Below are positions 27,690-46,799 of a stretch of 64,000 nt of DNA, in pieces. This DNA comes from Trichlorobacter ammonificans (lineage in GTDB: Bacteria > Desulfobacterota > Desulfuromonadia > Geobacterales > Pseudopelobacteraceae). The translations under genes were made by a program, and so were the position numbers. The stretch is from the NCBI RefSeq assembly GCF_933509905.1, contig NZ_OW150024.1:794001-858000 (forward strand), written 5' to 3'. The stretch's first letter is position 1. Each line of letters opens with the position of its first letter. The notes beneath the pieces were generated by a model that saw only the letters and a program-made list of their open reading frames with translations, was not told the DNA's origin and did not search any database.

Positions 27690-27803
27690 TGTCCAGTTTG
27701 AGCCCTCCTCACCACTCAAGCCGTTGGGAGTTTTTTACTGGCGGGTCCAGCCGGTGAGTTTCGTATATTCAGTTCTTTCACGCCACGTGTCGAAGGAGAA
27801 GGT

Positions 27804-32297
<4,494 letters not shown>

Positions 32298-32371
32298 GCG
32301 GTATCGTGGTGCGTACGGAACGGCGTAGATCGACCGTTCTCTGGCAAGATTCAAACTGGAGGATATGACCT

Positions 32372-36526
<4,155 letters not shown>

Positions 36527-36540
36527 TTGTCATCATGTAT

Positions 36541-36590
36541 TTCAGCCGGCGCCGGGATATCCAGCGCCGGCTGAAATAAATTTAATAAAA
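36541..36590 (+). terminator. Terminator after rpoC
   Basis: A perfect 12-bp inverted repeat TTCAGCCGGCGC (36541-36552) / GCGCCGGCTGAA (36564-36575), 11-base loop, followed by AATAAATTTAAT. It ends the nusG-to-rpoC transcription block. Confidence 0.88.
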
Positions 36591-36594
36591 AATA

Positions 36595-36623
36595 TTGACA
36601 ATGGCTTAGACGTGCGTTATATA
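36595..36623 (+). promoter_or_regulatory. Strong promoter of the str operon
   Basis: A perfect TTGACA (36595-36600), 17-base spacer and TATATA (36618-36623), starting 20 bases after the rpoC terminator stem. Transcription would begin near 36630, leaving a leader of about 270 bases before rpsL. Confidence 0.8.
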
Positions 36624-36896
36624 TCCACGTCTGAATCCTGAACGTACGTGACAAGGCTGCAGTGTTGGGTTGCTGCAGTGCGCATTGGATGGAGATGCCG
36701 GTCTGATTCCGGCCCTACACCTATTCCATCCCCCACCGTTTATATTGTCAGTGTCACGTCGTGTATGAAGTTCCGTGTGGTTGGATGTTTGTGGGGTGTT
36801 GTGTGGGTTTTGGTGCGGGCTTGGTAGCCGTGTCCCAAGGTGTTTTTGTCGCTTGTTTGGTTGTTAAATGGATAGATAAGGTGTGGAGAAACGCGA
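36624..36896 (+). promoter_or_regulatory. Long structured, GT-rich leader upstream of rpsL
   Basis: The 273-base region has no clear gene. It can form several hairpins: CTGCAG (36657-36662) with CTGCAG (36673-36678), and an outer stem GGATGGA (36687-36693) with TCCATCC (36725-36731) enclosing GCCGG/CCGGC (36697-36701 with 36709-36713). From about 36760 the strand becomes rich in G and T. A 20-codon reading frame with three tryptophans (36765-36827) lies there without a clear ribosome-binding site. This may be a regulatory leader; no known family was recognised. Confidence 0.5.
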
Positions 36897-37268
36897 ATGC
36901 CAACGATTAATCAGCTGATTCGACAGGGTAGGGAGAGTAAGAGGGAAAAGTCGAATGCGCCTGCGCTGAAGAGTTGTCCTCAGAAGCGGGGTGTTTGTAC
37001 TAGGGTGTATACCACGACCCCTAAGAAGCCGAACTCCGCGCTTCGGAAGGTTGCCAGGGTTCGTCTCACCAATGGTATCGAGGTGAGTTCCTATATTCCG
37101 GGGGTGGGGCACAACCTGCAGGAGCACTCGGTTGTGTTGATTCGTGGTGGTCGTGTCAAGGACCTTCCGGGTGTGCGGTATCATATCGTGCGGGGAACGC
37201 TCGACTCGGTCGGTGTCAAGGATCGCAAGCAGGGTCGTTCCAAGTATGGCGCCAAGCGTCCTAAGTAA
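36897..37268 (+). CDS. rpsL: 30S ribosomal protein S12
   Basis: 123 residues. Decoding-centre protein with [12 protein letters not shown] and [12 protein letters not shown]; the lysines at which streptomycin-resistance changes occur are wild type. First gene of the str operon. TGGAGAA lies upstream of the ATG. Confidence 0.99.
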   Translation: MPTINQLIRQGRESKREKSNAPALKSCPQKRGVCTRVYTTTPKKPNSALRKVARVRLTNGIEVSSYIPGVGHNLQEHSVVLIRGGRVKDLPGVRYHIVRGTLDSVGVKDRKQGRSKYGAKRPK

Positions 37269-37284
37269 ATAGAGGGGTACAAGT

Positions 37285-37755
37285 ATGCCGAGGAGACGTG
37301 AAGTTCCTAAGCGGATCATTCTGCCGGATCCGAAATATAGCGACAAGACGGTTGCCAAGCTGATCAATATTCTGATGCTTGCTGGCAAAAAGAGTGTTGC
37401 CGAGTCTATTCTGTATCGTGCCATGGATATTGTGGCGAGCAAGACTGGTGAAGATGCGGTCAAGGTGCTCAAGAAGAGTCTCGATAACATCAAGCCGACG
37501 CTGGAGGTTAAGTCGCGTCGGGTTGGTGGTTCTACCTATCAGGTTCCGGTTGAAGTGCGCGCTGATCGTCGGGTGTCGCTGGCGATGCGCTGGCTGATCA
37601 AATATTCCGTGGCCCGCTCCGAGAAGACCATGACGGAAAAGTTGGCAGGGGAGATGCTTGATGCGTTCAATAACCGCGGTGCCGCGGTGAAAAAGCGTGA
37701 AGACACCCACAAGATGGCTGAGGCCAACCGTGCCTTTGCGCACTACCGCTGGTAG
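37285..37755 (+). CDS. rpsG: 30S ribosomal protein S7
   Basis: 156 residues, [20 protein letters not shown] start, with the conserved [12 protein letters not shown] and the AHYRW end. Initiates assembly of the 30S head. The 16-bp gap after rpsL is too short for the S7-binding intercistronic element known from E. coli. Confidence 0.99.
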   Translation: MPRRREVPKRIILPDPKYSDKTVAKLINILMLAGKKSVAESILYRAMDIVASKTGEDAVKVLKKSLDNIKPTLEVKSRRVGGSTYQVPVEVRADRRVSLAMRWLIKYSVARSEKTMTEKLAGEMLDAFNNRGAAVKKREDTHKMAEANRAFAHYRW

Positions 37756-37781
37756 ATACCGGGTTTTGGAGGATTGATTTC

Positions 37782-39857
37782 GTGTCACGTTTGTCTCCTT
37801 TGAATAAATATCGCAATATCGGCATCATGGCTCACATTGACGCCGGCAAGACCACTACCACTGAGCGCATTCTCTATTATACCGGTGTCTCTCACAAGAT
37901 TGGTGAAACGCATGAGGGTACCGCCACCATGGACTGGATGGAGCAGGAGCAGGAGCGTGGCATTACCATCACCTCCGCTGCCACCACCTGTGAGTGGAAA
38001 GATCATCGTATCAATATTATCGACACTCCGGGTCACGTTGACTTCACCATCGAGGTGGAGCGCTCCCTGCGGGTGCTTGATGGCGCTGTTGCCGTCTTTT
38101 GTTCGGTTGGTGGTGTTGAGCCCCAGTCCGAGACCGTCTGGCGTCAGGCTGACAAGTACCGGGTGCCCCGTATTGCCTTTGTGAACAAGATGGACCGTAT
38201 TGGTGCCGACTTCTTCCGTGGCGTGCAGATGATCAAGGATCGTCTGAAGGCGAATCCGGTGCCGATTCAGATTCCGGTCGGCAAGGAAGAGCACTTCAAG
38301 GGTGTGGTTGACTTGGTCACCATGAAGGCGATTATCTGGGACGATGATACGCTTGGTGCGACGTTCCGTGAGGAGGAGTTGAGCGGGGAGCTGCTCGATG
38401 AAGCTCAGGAGTGGCGTGAGAAGATGATCGAAGAGATCTCCAGCCACGACGACACCCTTATGGAAAAGTATCTGGGGGGTGAAGAGCTGACTGAGAGTGA
38501 GATCAAGGCGGCTATTCGTGCCTGTACGATCAATATCGACATTATTCCGGTTATCTGTGGTTCCTCCTTCAAAAACAAAGGCGTGCAGAACCTGTTGGAC
38601 TCGGTTATCGAATACATGCCGTCCCCGCTGGATATTCCCCCTATCAAGGGTGTTGATGAGGCGGGCAACGAGATCGAGCGCAAGGCGGATGATGCCGAAC
38701 CGTTCGCTGCTCTCGGCTTCAAGATCATGACCGACCCCTTTGTTGGTCAGTTGACCTTCATCCGGGTGTACTCCGGTGTGCTGCAGTCCGGTTCCTATGT
38801 CTATAACGCAACCAAGGGCAAGAAAGAGCGCATCGGTCGTCTTCTCAAGATGCACGCCAACAAGCGTGAAGAGATCAAGGAAGTGTATGCCGGCGATATC
38901 GCCGCTGCTGTCGGTCTCAAGTACACCATCACTGGTGATACGCTCTGCGAGGAAGCGAAGCCGGTGGTTCTGGAGTCCATTGATTTTCCGGAGCCGGTTA
39001 TCTCCATTGCCATCGAGCCCAAGACCAAGGCTGACCAGGAAAAGCTGGGTCTCTCCCTGCAGAAGCTGGCTAGTGAGGACCCCTCTTTCAGGGTCAAGAC
39101 TGATGAGGAGACCGGCCAGACCATCATCTCCGGCATGGGAGAGCTGCATCTCGAAATTATCGTTGACCGTCTGATGCGCGAGTTCAAGGTTGAGGCCAAC
39201 GTCGGCAAGCCGCAGGTCGCCTATCGTGAAACCATCAGCAAGAAGGTGAAGGTTGAGGGTAAGTTTGTTCGGCAGTCCGGTGGTCGTGGCCAGTACGGCC
39301 ATGTCTGGCTTGAAGTCGAACCCCAGGAACCCGGCAAGGGTTACGAGTTTGTTGATGCCATCAAGGGCGGTGTTGTGCCCCGTGAGTACATTCCGGCGGT
39401 TGACAAGGGGATTCAGGAGGCTACCGACAACGGTGTGTTGGCCGGTTTCCCGGTGGTGGATGTCAAGGTCACTCTGATCGACGGTTCCTATCACGAAGTC
39501 GACTCCTCGGAAATGGCGTTCAAGATTGCCGGCTCCATGGGCTTCAAGGAAGGTTGTCAGAAGGCCTCGCCCATTCTGCTTGAGCCGATCATGTCGGTTG
39601 AGGTGGTGGTTCCCGAGGAGTACATGGGCGATGTTATCGGTGACTTGAACTCCCGTCGCGGCAAGATCATGGGTATGGACTCCCGTGCCGGTGCTCAGGT
39701 GGTCGGTGCCATGGTTCCCCTGGCGAATATGTTCGGTTATTCGACTATCCTGCGCTCCGCCACTCAGGGGCGTGCTACCTACACTATGACTTTTGACCAC
39801 TATGAACCGGTTCCGAAGTCGGTTTCTGACGAGATTGTTACGAAGATCAAAGGCTAA
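37782..39857 (+). CDS. fusA: Elongation factor G
   Basis: 691 residues, GTG start with TTGGAGG upstream. Translocation GTPase: AHIDAGKT (17-24), [14 protein letters not shown], and domains II-V complete ([14 protein letters not shown] in domain [24 protein letters not shown] in domain V, split here). The usual order rpsL-rpsG-fusA-tuf is kept. Confidence 0.99.
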   Translation: MSRLSPLNKYRNIGIMAHIDAGKTTTTERILYYTGVSHKIGETHEGTATMDWMEQEQERGITITSAATTCEWKDHRINIIDTPGHVDFTIEVERSLRVLDGAVAVFCSVGGVEPQSETVWRQADKYRVPRIAFVNKMDRIGADFFRGVQMIKDRLKANPVPIQIPVGKEEHFKGVVDLVTMKAIIWDDDTLGATFREEELSGELLDEAQEWREKMIEEISSHDDTLMEKYLGGEELTESEIKAAIRACTINIDIIPVICGSSFKNKGVQNLLDSVIEYMPSPLDIPPIKGVDEAGNEIERKADDAEPFAALGFKIMTDPFVGQLTFIRVYSGVLQSGSYVYNATKGKKERIGRLLKMHANKREEIKEVYAGDIAAAVGLKYTITGDTLCEEAKPVVLESIDFPEPVISIAIEPKTKADQEKLGLSLQKLASEDPSFRVKTDEETGQTIISGMGELHLEIIVDRLMREFKVEANVGKPQVAYRETISKKVKVEGKFVRQSGGRGQYGHVWLEVEPQEPGKGYEFVDAIKGGVVPREYIPAVDKGIQEATDNGVLAGFPVVDVKVTLIDGSYHEVDSSEMAFKIAGSMGFKEGCQKASPILLEPIMSVEVVVPEEYMGDVIGDLNSRRGKIMGMDSRAGAQVVGAMVPLANMFGYSTILRSATQGRATYTMTFDHYEPVPKSVSDEIVTKIKG

Positions 39858-39874
39858 CTAAGCCAGTTTTTGAC

Positions 39875-41079
39875 AAAGGAGTATGCGCCATGGCCAAGGC
39901 AAAATTTGAGCGTACGAAGCCTCATGTTAACATTGGAACGATCGGTCACGTTGACCACGGCAAGACCACGCTGACGGCAGCGATCACCAAGGTTCTTGCT
40001 CAGCGCGGTGGGGCAGAGTTCAAGGGTTATGACCAGATCGACAACGCTCCCGAGGAGCGTGAGCGTGGTATCACCATCGCCACCACCCACGTTGAGTACG
40101 AGACGGACAAGCGTCACTACGCCCATGTTGACTGCCCGGGTCACGCCGACTACGTGAAGAACATGATTACCGGTGCTGCTCAGATGGACGGTGCCATTCT
40201 GGTTGTGTCGGCCGCCGACGGCCCGATGCCCCAGACCCGTGAGCACATCCTGCTTGCCCGTCAGGTTGGCGTTCCCTATATCGTGGTCTTTCTGAACAAG
40301 GCCGATATGGTTGATGATGCCGAGCTGCTGGAGCTGGTTGAGCTTGAGATTCGTGAGCTCCTGTCCAGCTACGACTTCCCGGGCGACGACATTCCGATTA
40401 TCAAGGGTTCCGCTCTGAAGGCGCTGAACGGCGACAAGGATGAGCTGGGCGAGCAGTCGGTCGAGAAGCTGATGGAAGCTGTTGACAGCTATATTCCCGA
40501 GCCGGAGCGCGCCATTGACAAGCCGTTCCTGATGCCGGTTGAAGACGTCTTCTCCATCTCCGGTCGTGGTACGGTTGCCACCGGTCGTGTTGAGCGCGGT
40601 ATTGTCAAGGTTGGCGAGGAAGTTGAGATTGTCGGCATCAAGGCTACCGGCAAGACCACGGTTACCGGTGTTGAAATGTTCCGCAAGCTGCTTGACCAGG
40701 GTCAGGCCGGCGACAACATCGGCGCCCTGCTGCGTGGTGTGAAGCGTGAAGATGTTGAGCGCGGTCAGGTTCTGGCCAAGCCGGGCAGCATTACGCCGCA
40801 CACCAAATTCAAGGCCGAGGCTTACATCCTGACCAAGGAAGAAGGCGGTCGTCACACGCCGTTCTTCAACGGCTACCGTCCCCAGTTTTACTTCCGTACG
40901 ACTGACGTGACGGGTGTTGCCGAGCTTCCTGCCGGTACCGAGATGGTGATGCCTGGTGACAACGTTGCCCTGACGATCAACCTGATCACGCCGATCGCCA
41001 TGGACGAAGGTCTTCGTTTTGCAATCCGTGAGGGTGGCCGTACCGTGGGCGCTGGCGTCGTCAGCGCAATCGTTGAGTA
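39875..41079 (+). repeat. tuf direct repeat, copy 2 of 2
   Basis: Same 1,205 bases as 22977-24181, in direct orientation 16.9 kb away. Identity begins at the AAAGGAG ribosome-binding site and ends inside the stop codon. Between the copies lie rpmG to fusA including rpoBC. Confidence 0.93.
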
Positions 41080-41080
41080 A
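39890..41080 (+). CDS. tuf: Elongation factor Tu, copy 2
   Basis: 396 residues identical to copy 1. This copy is in the str position, 32 bp after fusA and 18 bp before rpsJ, so it joins the str and S10 gene sets. The only coding difference I find from copy 1 is the stop codon (TAA versus TAG). Two identical tuf genes are usual in proteobacteria and are kept alike by gene conversion. Confidence 0.99.
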   Translation: MAKAKFERTKPHVNIGTIGHVDHGKTTLTAAITKVLAQRGGAEFKGYDQIDNAPEERERGITIATTHVEYETDKRHYAHVDCPGHADYVKNMITGAAQMDGAILVVSAADGPMPQTREHILLARQVGVPYIVVFLNKADMVDDAELLELVELEIRELLSSYDFPGDDIPIIKGSALKALNGDKDELGEQSVEKLMEAVDSYIPEPERAIDKPFLMPVEDVFSISGRGTVATGRVERGIVKVGEEVEIVGIKATGKTTVTGVEMFRKLLDQGQAGDNIGALLRGVKREDVERGQVLAKPGSITPHTKFKAEAYILTKEEGGRHTPFFNGYRPQFYFRTTDVTGVAELPAGTEMVMPGDNVALTINLITPIAMDEGLRFAIREGGRTVGAGVVSAIVE

Positions 41081-41098
41081 AGAACAAGCGAGGAAGCG

Positions 41099-41407
41099 AT
41101 GCAGAGTCAGAAGATCAGAATTCGTCTGAAGGCGTATGACCATAAGTTGCTTGATGTTTCGGTCGGTGAAATCGTCGATACCGCCAAGCGCACCGGAGCC
41201 CGTATTGCCGGGCCCATCCCGCTGCCGACAGTAATCAACAAGTACTGCGTGCTGCGGGGACCTCACGTTGACAAGAAGTCCCGGGACCAGTTTGAAATCA
41301 GGACGCATAAGCGCCTTATCGATATTCTTGATCCGACTCAGCAGACCGTCGATGCACTTATGAAGCTGGACCTTTCCGCCGGTGTTGACGTTGAAATCAA
41401 GCTGTAG
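41099..41407 (+). CDS. rpsJ: 30S ribosomal protein S10
   Basis: 102 residues, [16 protein letters not shown] start and [22 protein letters not shown]. Also acts as NusE in antitermination with NusG. First gene of the S10 set; no promoter or terminator is visible in the 18 bp after tuf. Confidence 0.99.
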   Translation: MQSQKIRIRLKAYDHKLLDVSVGEIVDTAKRTGARIAGPIPLPTVINKYCVLRGPHVDKKSRDQFEIRTHKRLIDILDPTQQTVDALMKLDLSAGVDVEIKL

Positions 41408-41434
41408 TTACTACTGCAAGATAGGATGTCTGTT

Positions 41435-42070
41435 ATGAAGAAAGGAATAGTGGGGAAAAAACTGGGCATGACCCAGATCTTCCTTGAAGACGGCACCAGA
41501 GTTCCGGTTACGGTTGTTCAGGCCGGCCCCTGTGTGATTCTCCAGAAGAAAACCGCTGAAACCGACGGCTACGTTGCCGTACAGGTCGGATTTGAGCAGA
41601 TCGATGCTAACAGGGTTACCCGTGCACTGCGCGGTCACTGCGTGAAATCGGGCCAGGGGGCCTACCGCCACCTGAAGGAGCTCAAGCTGGAACAGGCGGA
41701 CTCGGTTGCCCTCGGCGATGCATTGACCGTTGAGCAGTTCGCTCCCGGCGATTTCGTCGACGTGACCGGCATCAGCATCGGTAAAGGTTTTCAGGGCGTT
41801 ATCAAGCGCCATAACTTTAAGGGTGGCCGCGCATCTCACGGCTCCCGTTTCCACCGGGCTCCCGGCTCCATCGGCTGTTCGGCAACTCCCTCGCGGGTGT
41901 TTAAGAACAAGCGGATGCCGGGTCAGATGGGGAACGAACAGGTTACTGTCCAACGACTGCAAGTTGTGCGCGTTGATGCGGATCAGAACCTTCTCCTGAT
42001 CAAGGGGGCGATTCCCGGATCCAAAAATAATGTAGTAGTCATTAAAGACAGCGTTAAAACGATTAAGTAA
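41435..42070 (+). CDS. rplC: 50S ribosomal protein L3
   Basis: 211 residues from the ATG at 41435 ([16 protein letters not shown]). The upstream ATG at 41426 is in frame but abuts the AGG of the ribosome-binding site. Peptidyl-transferase-region motif [20 protein letters not shown] is present, in family order. Confidence 0.96.
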   Translation: MKKGIVGKKLGMTQIFLEDGTRVPVTVVQAGPCVILQKKTAETDGYVAVQVGFEQIDANRVTRALRGHCVKSGQGAYRHLKELKLEQADSVALGDALTVEQFAPGDFVDVTGISIGKGFQGVIKRHNFKGGRASHGSRFHRAPGSIGCSATPSRVFKNKRMPGQMGNEQVTVQRLQVVRVDADQNLLLIKGAIPGSKNNVVVIKDSVKTIK

Positions 42071-42088
42071 TAAGAGCGGAGTAGCACG

Positions 42089-42712
42089 ATGCCTACTATA
42101 TCGATGTACAATATGCAAAATGAAAAGGTTGGGGAGATTTCTCTTGACGAAGCGGTATTCGCTGCTGAAGTCAAGGAGCCGCTGATTCATCAGGCGCTGA
42201 AAATCCAACTGGCCAATCGCCGTGCAGGTACGGTTTCAACCAAGAATCGCTCTGAGGTAGCGGGTAGCGGCAAGAAACCGTTCAAGCAGAAGGGAACTGG
42301 CGGTGCTCGTCAGGGATGCAAGCGCGCTCCCCAGTATCCGGGCGGCGGCATTGTCTTTGGCCCCCAGCCCAAGACGTACCAGTTGAGCATCACCAAGAAG
42401 GCACGCAAGGCTGCCCTGCGCTCGTTGCTTTCGCTGCAGTTGAAGCGAGACAGAATCACCGTTCTGGACAACCTTGAGTTCAGTGCGATCTCCACCAAGG
42501 AGTTTGCCGGTTTCCTGAAGCGGTTTGATCTCGACCGTTCGTTGATCATTACCGAAGAGCCGTCAACCAATCTCTACCTGTCCTCACGCAACGTGCCCTA
42601 TGTCAAGCTGCTGAAGGCAGATTCCCTGAATGTCTATGATGTGTTGAAGTACCGGAACATCATTCTGACCAAAGGGGCTGTACCTCTTGTCGAAGGAGCG
42701 CTCCAGCAATGA
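42089..42712 (+). CDS. rplD: 50S ribosomal protein L4
   Basis: 207 residues, with the extended loop [11 protein letters not shown] and [11 protein letters not shown] lining the exit tunnel. In E. coli L4 represses the S10 operon; no matching leader structure was seen here because rpsJ follows tuf directly. The stop overlaps rplW by four bases. Confidence 0.98.
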   Translation: MPTISMYNMQNEKVGEISLDEAVFAAEVKEPLIHQALKIQLANRRAGTVSTKNRSEVAGSGKKPFKQKGTGGARQGCKRAPQYPGGGIVFGPQPKTYQLSITKKARKAALRSLLSLQLKRDRITVLDNLEFSAISTKEFAGFLKRFDLDRSLIITEEPSTNLYLSSRNVPYVKLLKADSLNVYDVLKYRNIILTKGAVPLVEGALQQ

Positions 42713-42993
42713 ATATCTATTCCATCATTAAGCGTCCCCATGTGACTGAGAAGACGTCCTTGGGAACCCAGGCCGGCAACACGATTACCCTGGTGGTTGA
42801 TCGTGACGCCAACAAGATAGAGATCAAACAGGCCGTTGAAACGCTGTTCAAGGTTGATGTCACCTCGGTGCGGACATCGGTGGTGGCAGGCAAAGTCAAG
42901 AGATTTGGACGTACCTTTGGTAAGCGTCAGAATTGGAAGAAAGCCTACGTTACGTTGAAAGAAGGCCAGACCGTAGACTTTTTTGAAGTGTAA
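42709..42993 (+). CDS. rplW: 50S ribosomal protein L23
   Basis: 94 residues, [12 protein letters not shown] and [15 protein letters not shown] followed by [20 protein letters not shown]. Tunnel-exit protein that docks trigger factor and SRP. ATGA overlap with rplD indicates coupled translation. Confidence 0.98.
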   Translation: MNIYSIIKRPHVTEKTSLGTQAGNTITLVVDRDANKIEIKQAVETLFKVDVTSVRTSVVAGKVKRFGRTFGKRQNWKKAYVTLKEGQTVDFFEV

Positions 42994-43025
42994 CGGATCA
43001 ATCATTACTGAATCGGGGTTCTGGT

Positions 43026-43850
43026 ATGGCAATAAAGAGCTATAAGCCGACATCAGCAGGTCGCAGACATCAAACCTGCTCGACGTTCGAAGAAATTACA
43101 ACTCAAACGCCGGAGCGTTCATTGCTCATCAAGCTGAAGAAGACCGGCGGACGCAATCATTATGGTCGTATTACTGCTCGTCACCAGGGCGGCGGGCATA
43201 AGCAGAAATACCGTATCATTGACTTTCGTCGTGACAAACGCGGCATTCCTGCCAAAGTAGCCACCATTGAGTATGATCCGTACCGGAGCGCCCGGATTGC
43301 ATTGCTGCACTATATCGATGGCGAAAAGCGCTACATTCTCGCACCGCTTGATCTCAAAGTCGGCGATACCGTCATCAGCGGACCCGATGCCGACATCAAG
43401 CCGGGCAATGCGTTGCCGATCCGTTCGATTCCGCTGGGTACCATTATTCACAACATCGAGCTGAAGATTGGCAAGGGCGCACAACTGGCCCGCAGCGCCG
43501 GTACTTTTGCCCAATTGATGTCCAAGGAAGGCAAGTACTCCCAGGTGAAGCTCCCTTCCGGTGAGGTGCGCATGATCCTGATGGATTGCTATGCCACTAT
43601 CGGCCAGGTCGGAAACATTGATCACGAGAACGTTAGTCTCGGTAAGGCGGGGCGTTCCCGTTGGCTCGGCAAGCGGCCGAAAGTGCGGGGTGTTGCCATG
43701 AACCCGGTTGATCACCCCCATGGCGGTGGTGAAGGGCGTACATCCGGTGGTCGACATCCGGTAACTCCTTGGGGCATCCCGACCAAGGGCTACAAGACTC
43801 GTACGAATAAGACCACTGATCGCTTTATTGTCAAAAAGCGCAGCAAATAA
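43026..43850 (+). CDS. rplB: 50S ribosomal protein L2
   Basis: 274 residues. Contains [17 protein letters not shown] and the near-catalytic [19 protein letters not shown] stretch (as [14 protein letters not shown]). Needed for subunit joining and peptidyl transfer. Normal length and ends. Confidence 0.99.
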   Translation: MAIKSYKPTSAGRRHQTCSTFEEITTQTPERSLLIKLKKTGGRNHYGRITARHQGGGHKQKYRIIDFRRDKRGIPAKVATIEYDPYRSARIALLHYIDGEKRYILAPLDLKVGDTVISGPDADIKPGNALPIRSIPLGTIIHNIELKIGKGAQLARSAGTFAQLMSKEGKYSQVKLPSGEVRMILMDCYATIGQVGNIDHENVSLGKAGRSRWLGKRPKVRGVAMNPVDHPHGGGEGRTSGGRHPVTPWGIPTKGYKTRTNKTTDRFIVKKRSK

Positions 43851-43872
43851 TTGAAGAGAGGCTCGTACCGCT

Positions 43873-44151
43873 ATGGCACGCTCGATAAAAAAAGGTCCCT
43901 TCGTTGATGATCATCTGATGAAGAAAGTCGAAACAGAAGGACCGAATTCGAAGAAAATCATCAAAACCTGGTCTCGTCGGTCGACGATTACCCCGGAGTT
44001 CATCGGGGTCTCGCTTGCCGTGCACAACGGCAAAAAGTTCATTCCGGTTTTCGTAACTGAGAACATGGTTGGGCACAAGCTTGGTGAATTTGCGCCTACG
44101 CGTACCTTCCATGGTCATGCTGCTGATAAGAAGAGCAAGGTCAAGAAGTGA
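43873..44151 (+). CDS. rpsS: 30S ribosomal protein S19
   Basis: 92 residues: [15 protein letters not shown] start, [13 protein letters not shown], and [16 protein letters not shown]. Head protein contacting S13 and the A-site tRNA. No anomalies. Confidence 0.99.
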   Translation: MARSIKKGPFVDDHLMKKVETEGPNSKKIIKTWSRRSTITPEFIGVSLAVHNGKKFIPVFVTENMVGHKLGEFAPTRTFHGHAADKKSKVKK

Positions 44152-44168
44152 CCTAAGGAGTGATTTAC

Positions 44169-44510
44169 ATGGAATACAGTGCCAAATTGATGCTCGCACG
44201 ACTTTCGCCTCGCAAGACGCGGATCGTTGCAGACCTTGTGAGGGGGAAGGGTATTCAGGAAGCTCTGAACACGCTCAAGTTCGTTCCCAATTCGTCGGCC
44301 CCGATCATTCGCAAGCTGCTGGCATCGGCAGTGGCAAACGCCGAGCAGAAGGGTGCGGGTGATGTTGACAAGCTGTACGTCAAGACCATCTGTGTTGACG
44401 GCGGCGCAGTACTGAAGCGTTTCGTGCCGCGCGCCATGGGGCGGGCCAGCCGCATTCGTAAGCCAACGAGCCACATTACCGTGGTTCTGTCAGACATGAA
44501 ATCGAGATAG
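44169..44510 (+). CDS. rplV: 50S ribosomal protein L22
   Basis: 113 residues from the ATG at 44169, eight bases after AAGGAG (44155-44160); the in-frame GTG at 44160 overlaps that site. LSPRKTRIVADLVRGK and the tunnel loop RAMGRASRIRKPTSHI are canonical. Confidence 0.97.
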   Translation: MEYSAKLMLARLSPRKTRIVADLVRGKGIQEALNTLKFVPNSSAPIIRKLLASAVANAEQKGAGDVDKLYVKTICVDGGAVLKRFVPRAMGRASRIRKPTSHITVVLSDMKSR

Positions 44511-44525
44511 GCCGGAGGTGCAGTC

Positions 44526-45152
44526 TTGGGACAGAAAGTAAATCCAATTGGTTTTAGGCTCGGCGTTATCAAAACCTGGGATTCGAAGTGGTATGCTGAG
44601 GCTGATTACGCCAAGAACCTCCACGAAGACCTGAAGATTCGTCAGTTTTTGAAAAAGCGTCTGTACAGCGCCGGCATTTCGAAAATCGAGATCGAGCGGG
44701 CTGCAAACAAGACCAAAGTCAATATTCATGCAGCCAGACCGGGCCTGATCATTGGCAAAAAAGGTGCCGAGGTTGAGTTGCTTAAGAAGGATCTCGCCAA
44801 GATCACCACCAAGGAAGTGTTCATCAACATCAATGAAGTGCGCAAGCCTGAACTGGACGCGCAACTCGTTGCCGAGAACGTCGCACTTCAGCTTGAGCGC
44901 CGGATCGCCTTCCGTCGTGCCATGAAGAAAAGCGTGACCGCCTCGCTCAAGTTCGGCGCCAAGGGCATCAGAATCACCTGTTCGGGCCGCTTGGGTGGCG
45001 CCGAAATGTCCAGAACCGAATGGTATCGCGAAGGCCGCGTGCCGCTGCATACACTGCGAGCCGATATCGACTACGGTTTTGCTGAAGCCAAGACGACCTA
45101 TGGCATCATCGGCGTCAAGGTTTTGATCTTCAAGGGTGAAGTTTTGTCCTGA
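44526..45152 (+). CDS. rpsC: 30S ribosomal protein S3
   Basis: 208 residues, TTG start with CCGGAGG upstream. [13 protein letters not shown] start, KH motif [16 protein letters not shown] and the C-terminal [31 protein letters not shown] region (conserved in parts). Forms part of the mRNA entry helicase. Confidence 0.98.
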   Translation: MGQKVNPIGFRLGVIKTWDSKWYAEADYAKNLHEDLKIRQFLKKRLYSAGISKIEIERAANKTKVNIHAARPGLIIGKKGAEVELLKKDLAKITTKEVFININEVRKPELDAQLVAENVALQLERRIAFRRAMKKSVTASLKFGAKGIRITCSGRLGGAEMSRTEWYREGRVPLHTLRADIDYGFAEAKTTYGIIGVKVLIFKGEVLS

Positions 45153-45176
45153 CAATAAGCTGCGGGAGTATTGTAC

Positions 45177-45599
45177 ATGTTAATGCCGAAAAGGGTTAAG
45201 CATAGGAAGCAGATGAAGGGGCGCATGACCGGCGCCGCCTGCCGCAAGGTAGAGATTGCTTTTGGGCAGTATGCTCTGCAAGCAACCGAGTGCGGCTGGG
45301 TTGATTCACGGCAGATTGAGGCTGCGCGTATTGCCATGACACGCTACATCAAGCGGGGCGGCAAGATCTGGATTCGCATGTTTCCGGACAAGCCTCTCAC
45401 GGCCAAGCCGGCTGAAACCCGGATGGGCAAAGGTAAAGGCTCGCCCGATTCGTGGGTCTGCGTCGTCAAACCGGGCATGGTGCTCTATGAGATGGAAGGT
45501 GTGACCGAGGAAATCGCACGGGAAGCATTCCGGCTCGCTGCACACAAGCTGCCGATTTCCACAAAGTTTATTACCAGGAGCGAACATAATGAAGCCTAG
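45177..45599 (+). CDS. rplP: 50S ribosomal protein L16
   Basis: 140 residues from the ATG at 45177 (GGGAG 8 bases upstream), [40 protein letters not shown] is the family core in two parts. Contacts the A and P sites. Its end overlaps rpmC by 11 bases. Confidence 0.97.
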   Translation: MLMPKRVKHRKQMKGRMTGAACRKVEIAFGQYALQATECGWVDSRQIEAARIAMTRYIKRGGKIWIRMFPDKPLTAKPAETRMGKGKGSPDSWVCVVKPGMVLYEMEGVTEEIAREAFRLAAHKLPISTKFITRSEHNEA

Positions 45600-45777
45600 T
45601 GAACTCCGTTCGATGACCGATACCGAGCTCAGAACAAAGCAGCAGGGTCTGACCCAGGAGCTGTTCAATCTGAAGTTTCAACTGAACACCGGGCGCTTGG
45701 AAAATACAGCCAAGATCAACGCAATTCGTCGTGATATTGCCCGTATCAATACCATCCTTACAGAAAGCAGGGGTTAG
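45589..45777 (+). CDS. rpmC: 50S ribosomal protein L29
   Basis: 62 residues, two helices, [14 protein letters not shown] start and [18 protein letters not shown]. Overlaps the end of rplP, with the ribosome-binding site AGGAG inside it. Confidence 0.98.
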   Translation: MKPSELRSMTDTELRTKQQGLTQELFNLKFQLNTGRLENTAKINAIRRDIARINTILTESRG

Positions 45778-45785
45778 AGACTGTC

Positions 45786-46043
45786 ATGGGTGAGCGTGGA
45801 CATAGACGTAAGCAGACCGGCATTGTCGTAAGCGACAAGATGGATAAAACGGTCGTAGTCAAGGTAGATCGCCTCGTAAAGCACTCTCTGTACAACAAGT
45901 ACATAAAGCGGAGTGTGAAGTATAAGGTGCATGACGAGTCGAATAGCTGCAAGGCGGGCGACAAGGTTCAGATTGTTGAGTGCCGGCCGCTCAGCAAGGA
46001 TAAGCGCTGGGCTTTGTACCAGATTCTTGAAAGCGCTGCCTAG
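45786..46043 (+). CDS. rpsQ: 30S ribosomal protein S17
   Basis: 85 residues, [23 protein letters not shown] start and [15 protein letters not shown] end. The OB-fold protein of the 30S body. Starts 8 bp after rpmC. Confidence 0.98.
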   Translation: MGERGHRRKQTGIVVSDKMDKTVVVKVDRLVKHSLYNKYIKRSVKYKVHDESNSCKAGDKVQIVECRPLSKDKRWALYQILESAA

Positions 46044-46067
46044 TAGCCCCCCAGAGAGGACACAAGC

Positions 46068-46436
46068 ATGATCCAGATGCAGACAATACTTGATGTTGCT
46101 GATAACTCGGGCGCAAAGAAGCTTTTTTGTATTAAGGTGCTCGGCGGTTCAAAGCGTAAATATGCGGGTGTTGGCGATGTTGTCGTCTGTTCGGTCCGCG
46201 AAGCGCTGCCGAACTCCAAGGTGAAGAAGGGTGACGTGGTCAAGGCGGTGATCGTGCGGACTGCCAAGGCTCTGGGACGTCCCGACGGATCGTACATCCG
46301 CTTTGACAACAATTCAGGCGTCGTTATCAACAACGCTAAGGAGCCTGTGGGAACTCGTATTTTTGGCCCTGTCGCACGTGAATTGCGCGCCAAAAAATAC
46401 ATGAAGATTATCTCCCTTGCCCCTGAAGTACTTTAA
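46068..46436 (+). CDS. rplN: 50S ribosomal protein L14
   Basis: 122 residues, [19 protein letters not shown] start and [26 protein letters not shown] end (standard). GAGAGG lies upstream. Confidence 0.99.
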   Translation: MIQMQTILDVADNSGAKKLFCIKVLGGSKRKYAGVGDVVVCSVREALPNSKVKKGDVVKAVIVRTAKALGRPDGSYIRFDNNSGVVINNAKEPVGTRIFGPVARELRAKKYMKIISLAPEVL

Positions 46437-46454
46437 CGGAAATTGGAGAATCAG

Positions 46455-46781
46455 ATGCAAGCCAAGAAATTCCACGTAGCTAAGGGTGATACGGTAATGG
46501 TGATCGCCGGCAAGGAGAAATCCAAAACCGGTAAGGTTCTCAAGGTGCTGCCCAAAAAGGATGGTGTGATCGTTGAAGGCCTGAACATGGTAAAGCGTCA
46601 TGTTCGTGCCCGCGGTAACGAGCCCGGGGGTATCGTCGAGAAAGAGGCTGCGCTCCATGTCTCCAACGTCCAGCTGTACTGCACCAAGTGCGTGAAGCCT
46701 GTCAGAACCGGCATCAAGGTTCTTGAAAATGGTGACAAACAGCGTACCTGCGTAAAGTGCGGTACGTCACTGGAGAACTAA
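46455..46781 (+). CDS. rplX: 50S ribosomal protein L24 with zinc ribbon
   Basis: 108 residues from the ATG at 46455, with TTGGAG just upstream (46443-46448); the TTG at 46443 is part of that site. The KOW domain ([21 protein letters not shown]) is followed by a C-terminal ribbon [13 protein letters not shown]...[12 protein letters not shown] with two CxxC pairs that E. coli L24 lacks. Confidence 0.97.
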   Translation: MQAKKFHVAKGDTVMVIAGKEKSKTGKVLKVLPKKDGVIVEGLNMVKRHVRARGNEPGGIVEKEAALHVSNVQLYCTKCVKPVRTGIKVLENGDKQRTCVKCGTSLEN

Positions 46782-46799
46782 TCAGGAGGAAACCTGTTC

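Noticed and set aside
39870-39875. TTGACA immediately before tuf copy 2 as a promoter
   Set aside because: It is only about 15 bases from the start codon and overlaps the ribosome-binding site, so no -10 or leader can fit.
37785-41308. Minus-strand frames of 671 and 484 codons opposite fusA and tuf; the latter repeated opposite tuf copy 1
   Set aside because: Caused by codon bias of the GTPase genes. The repeat of the frame only reflects the tuf duplication.
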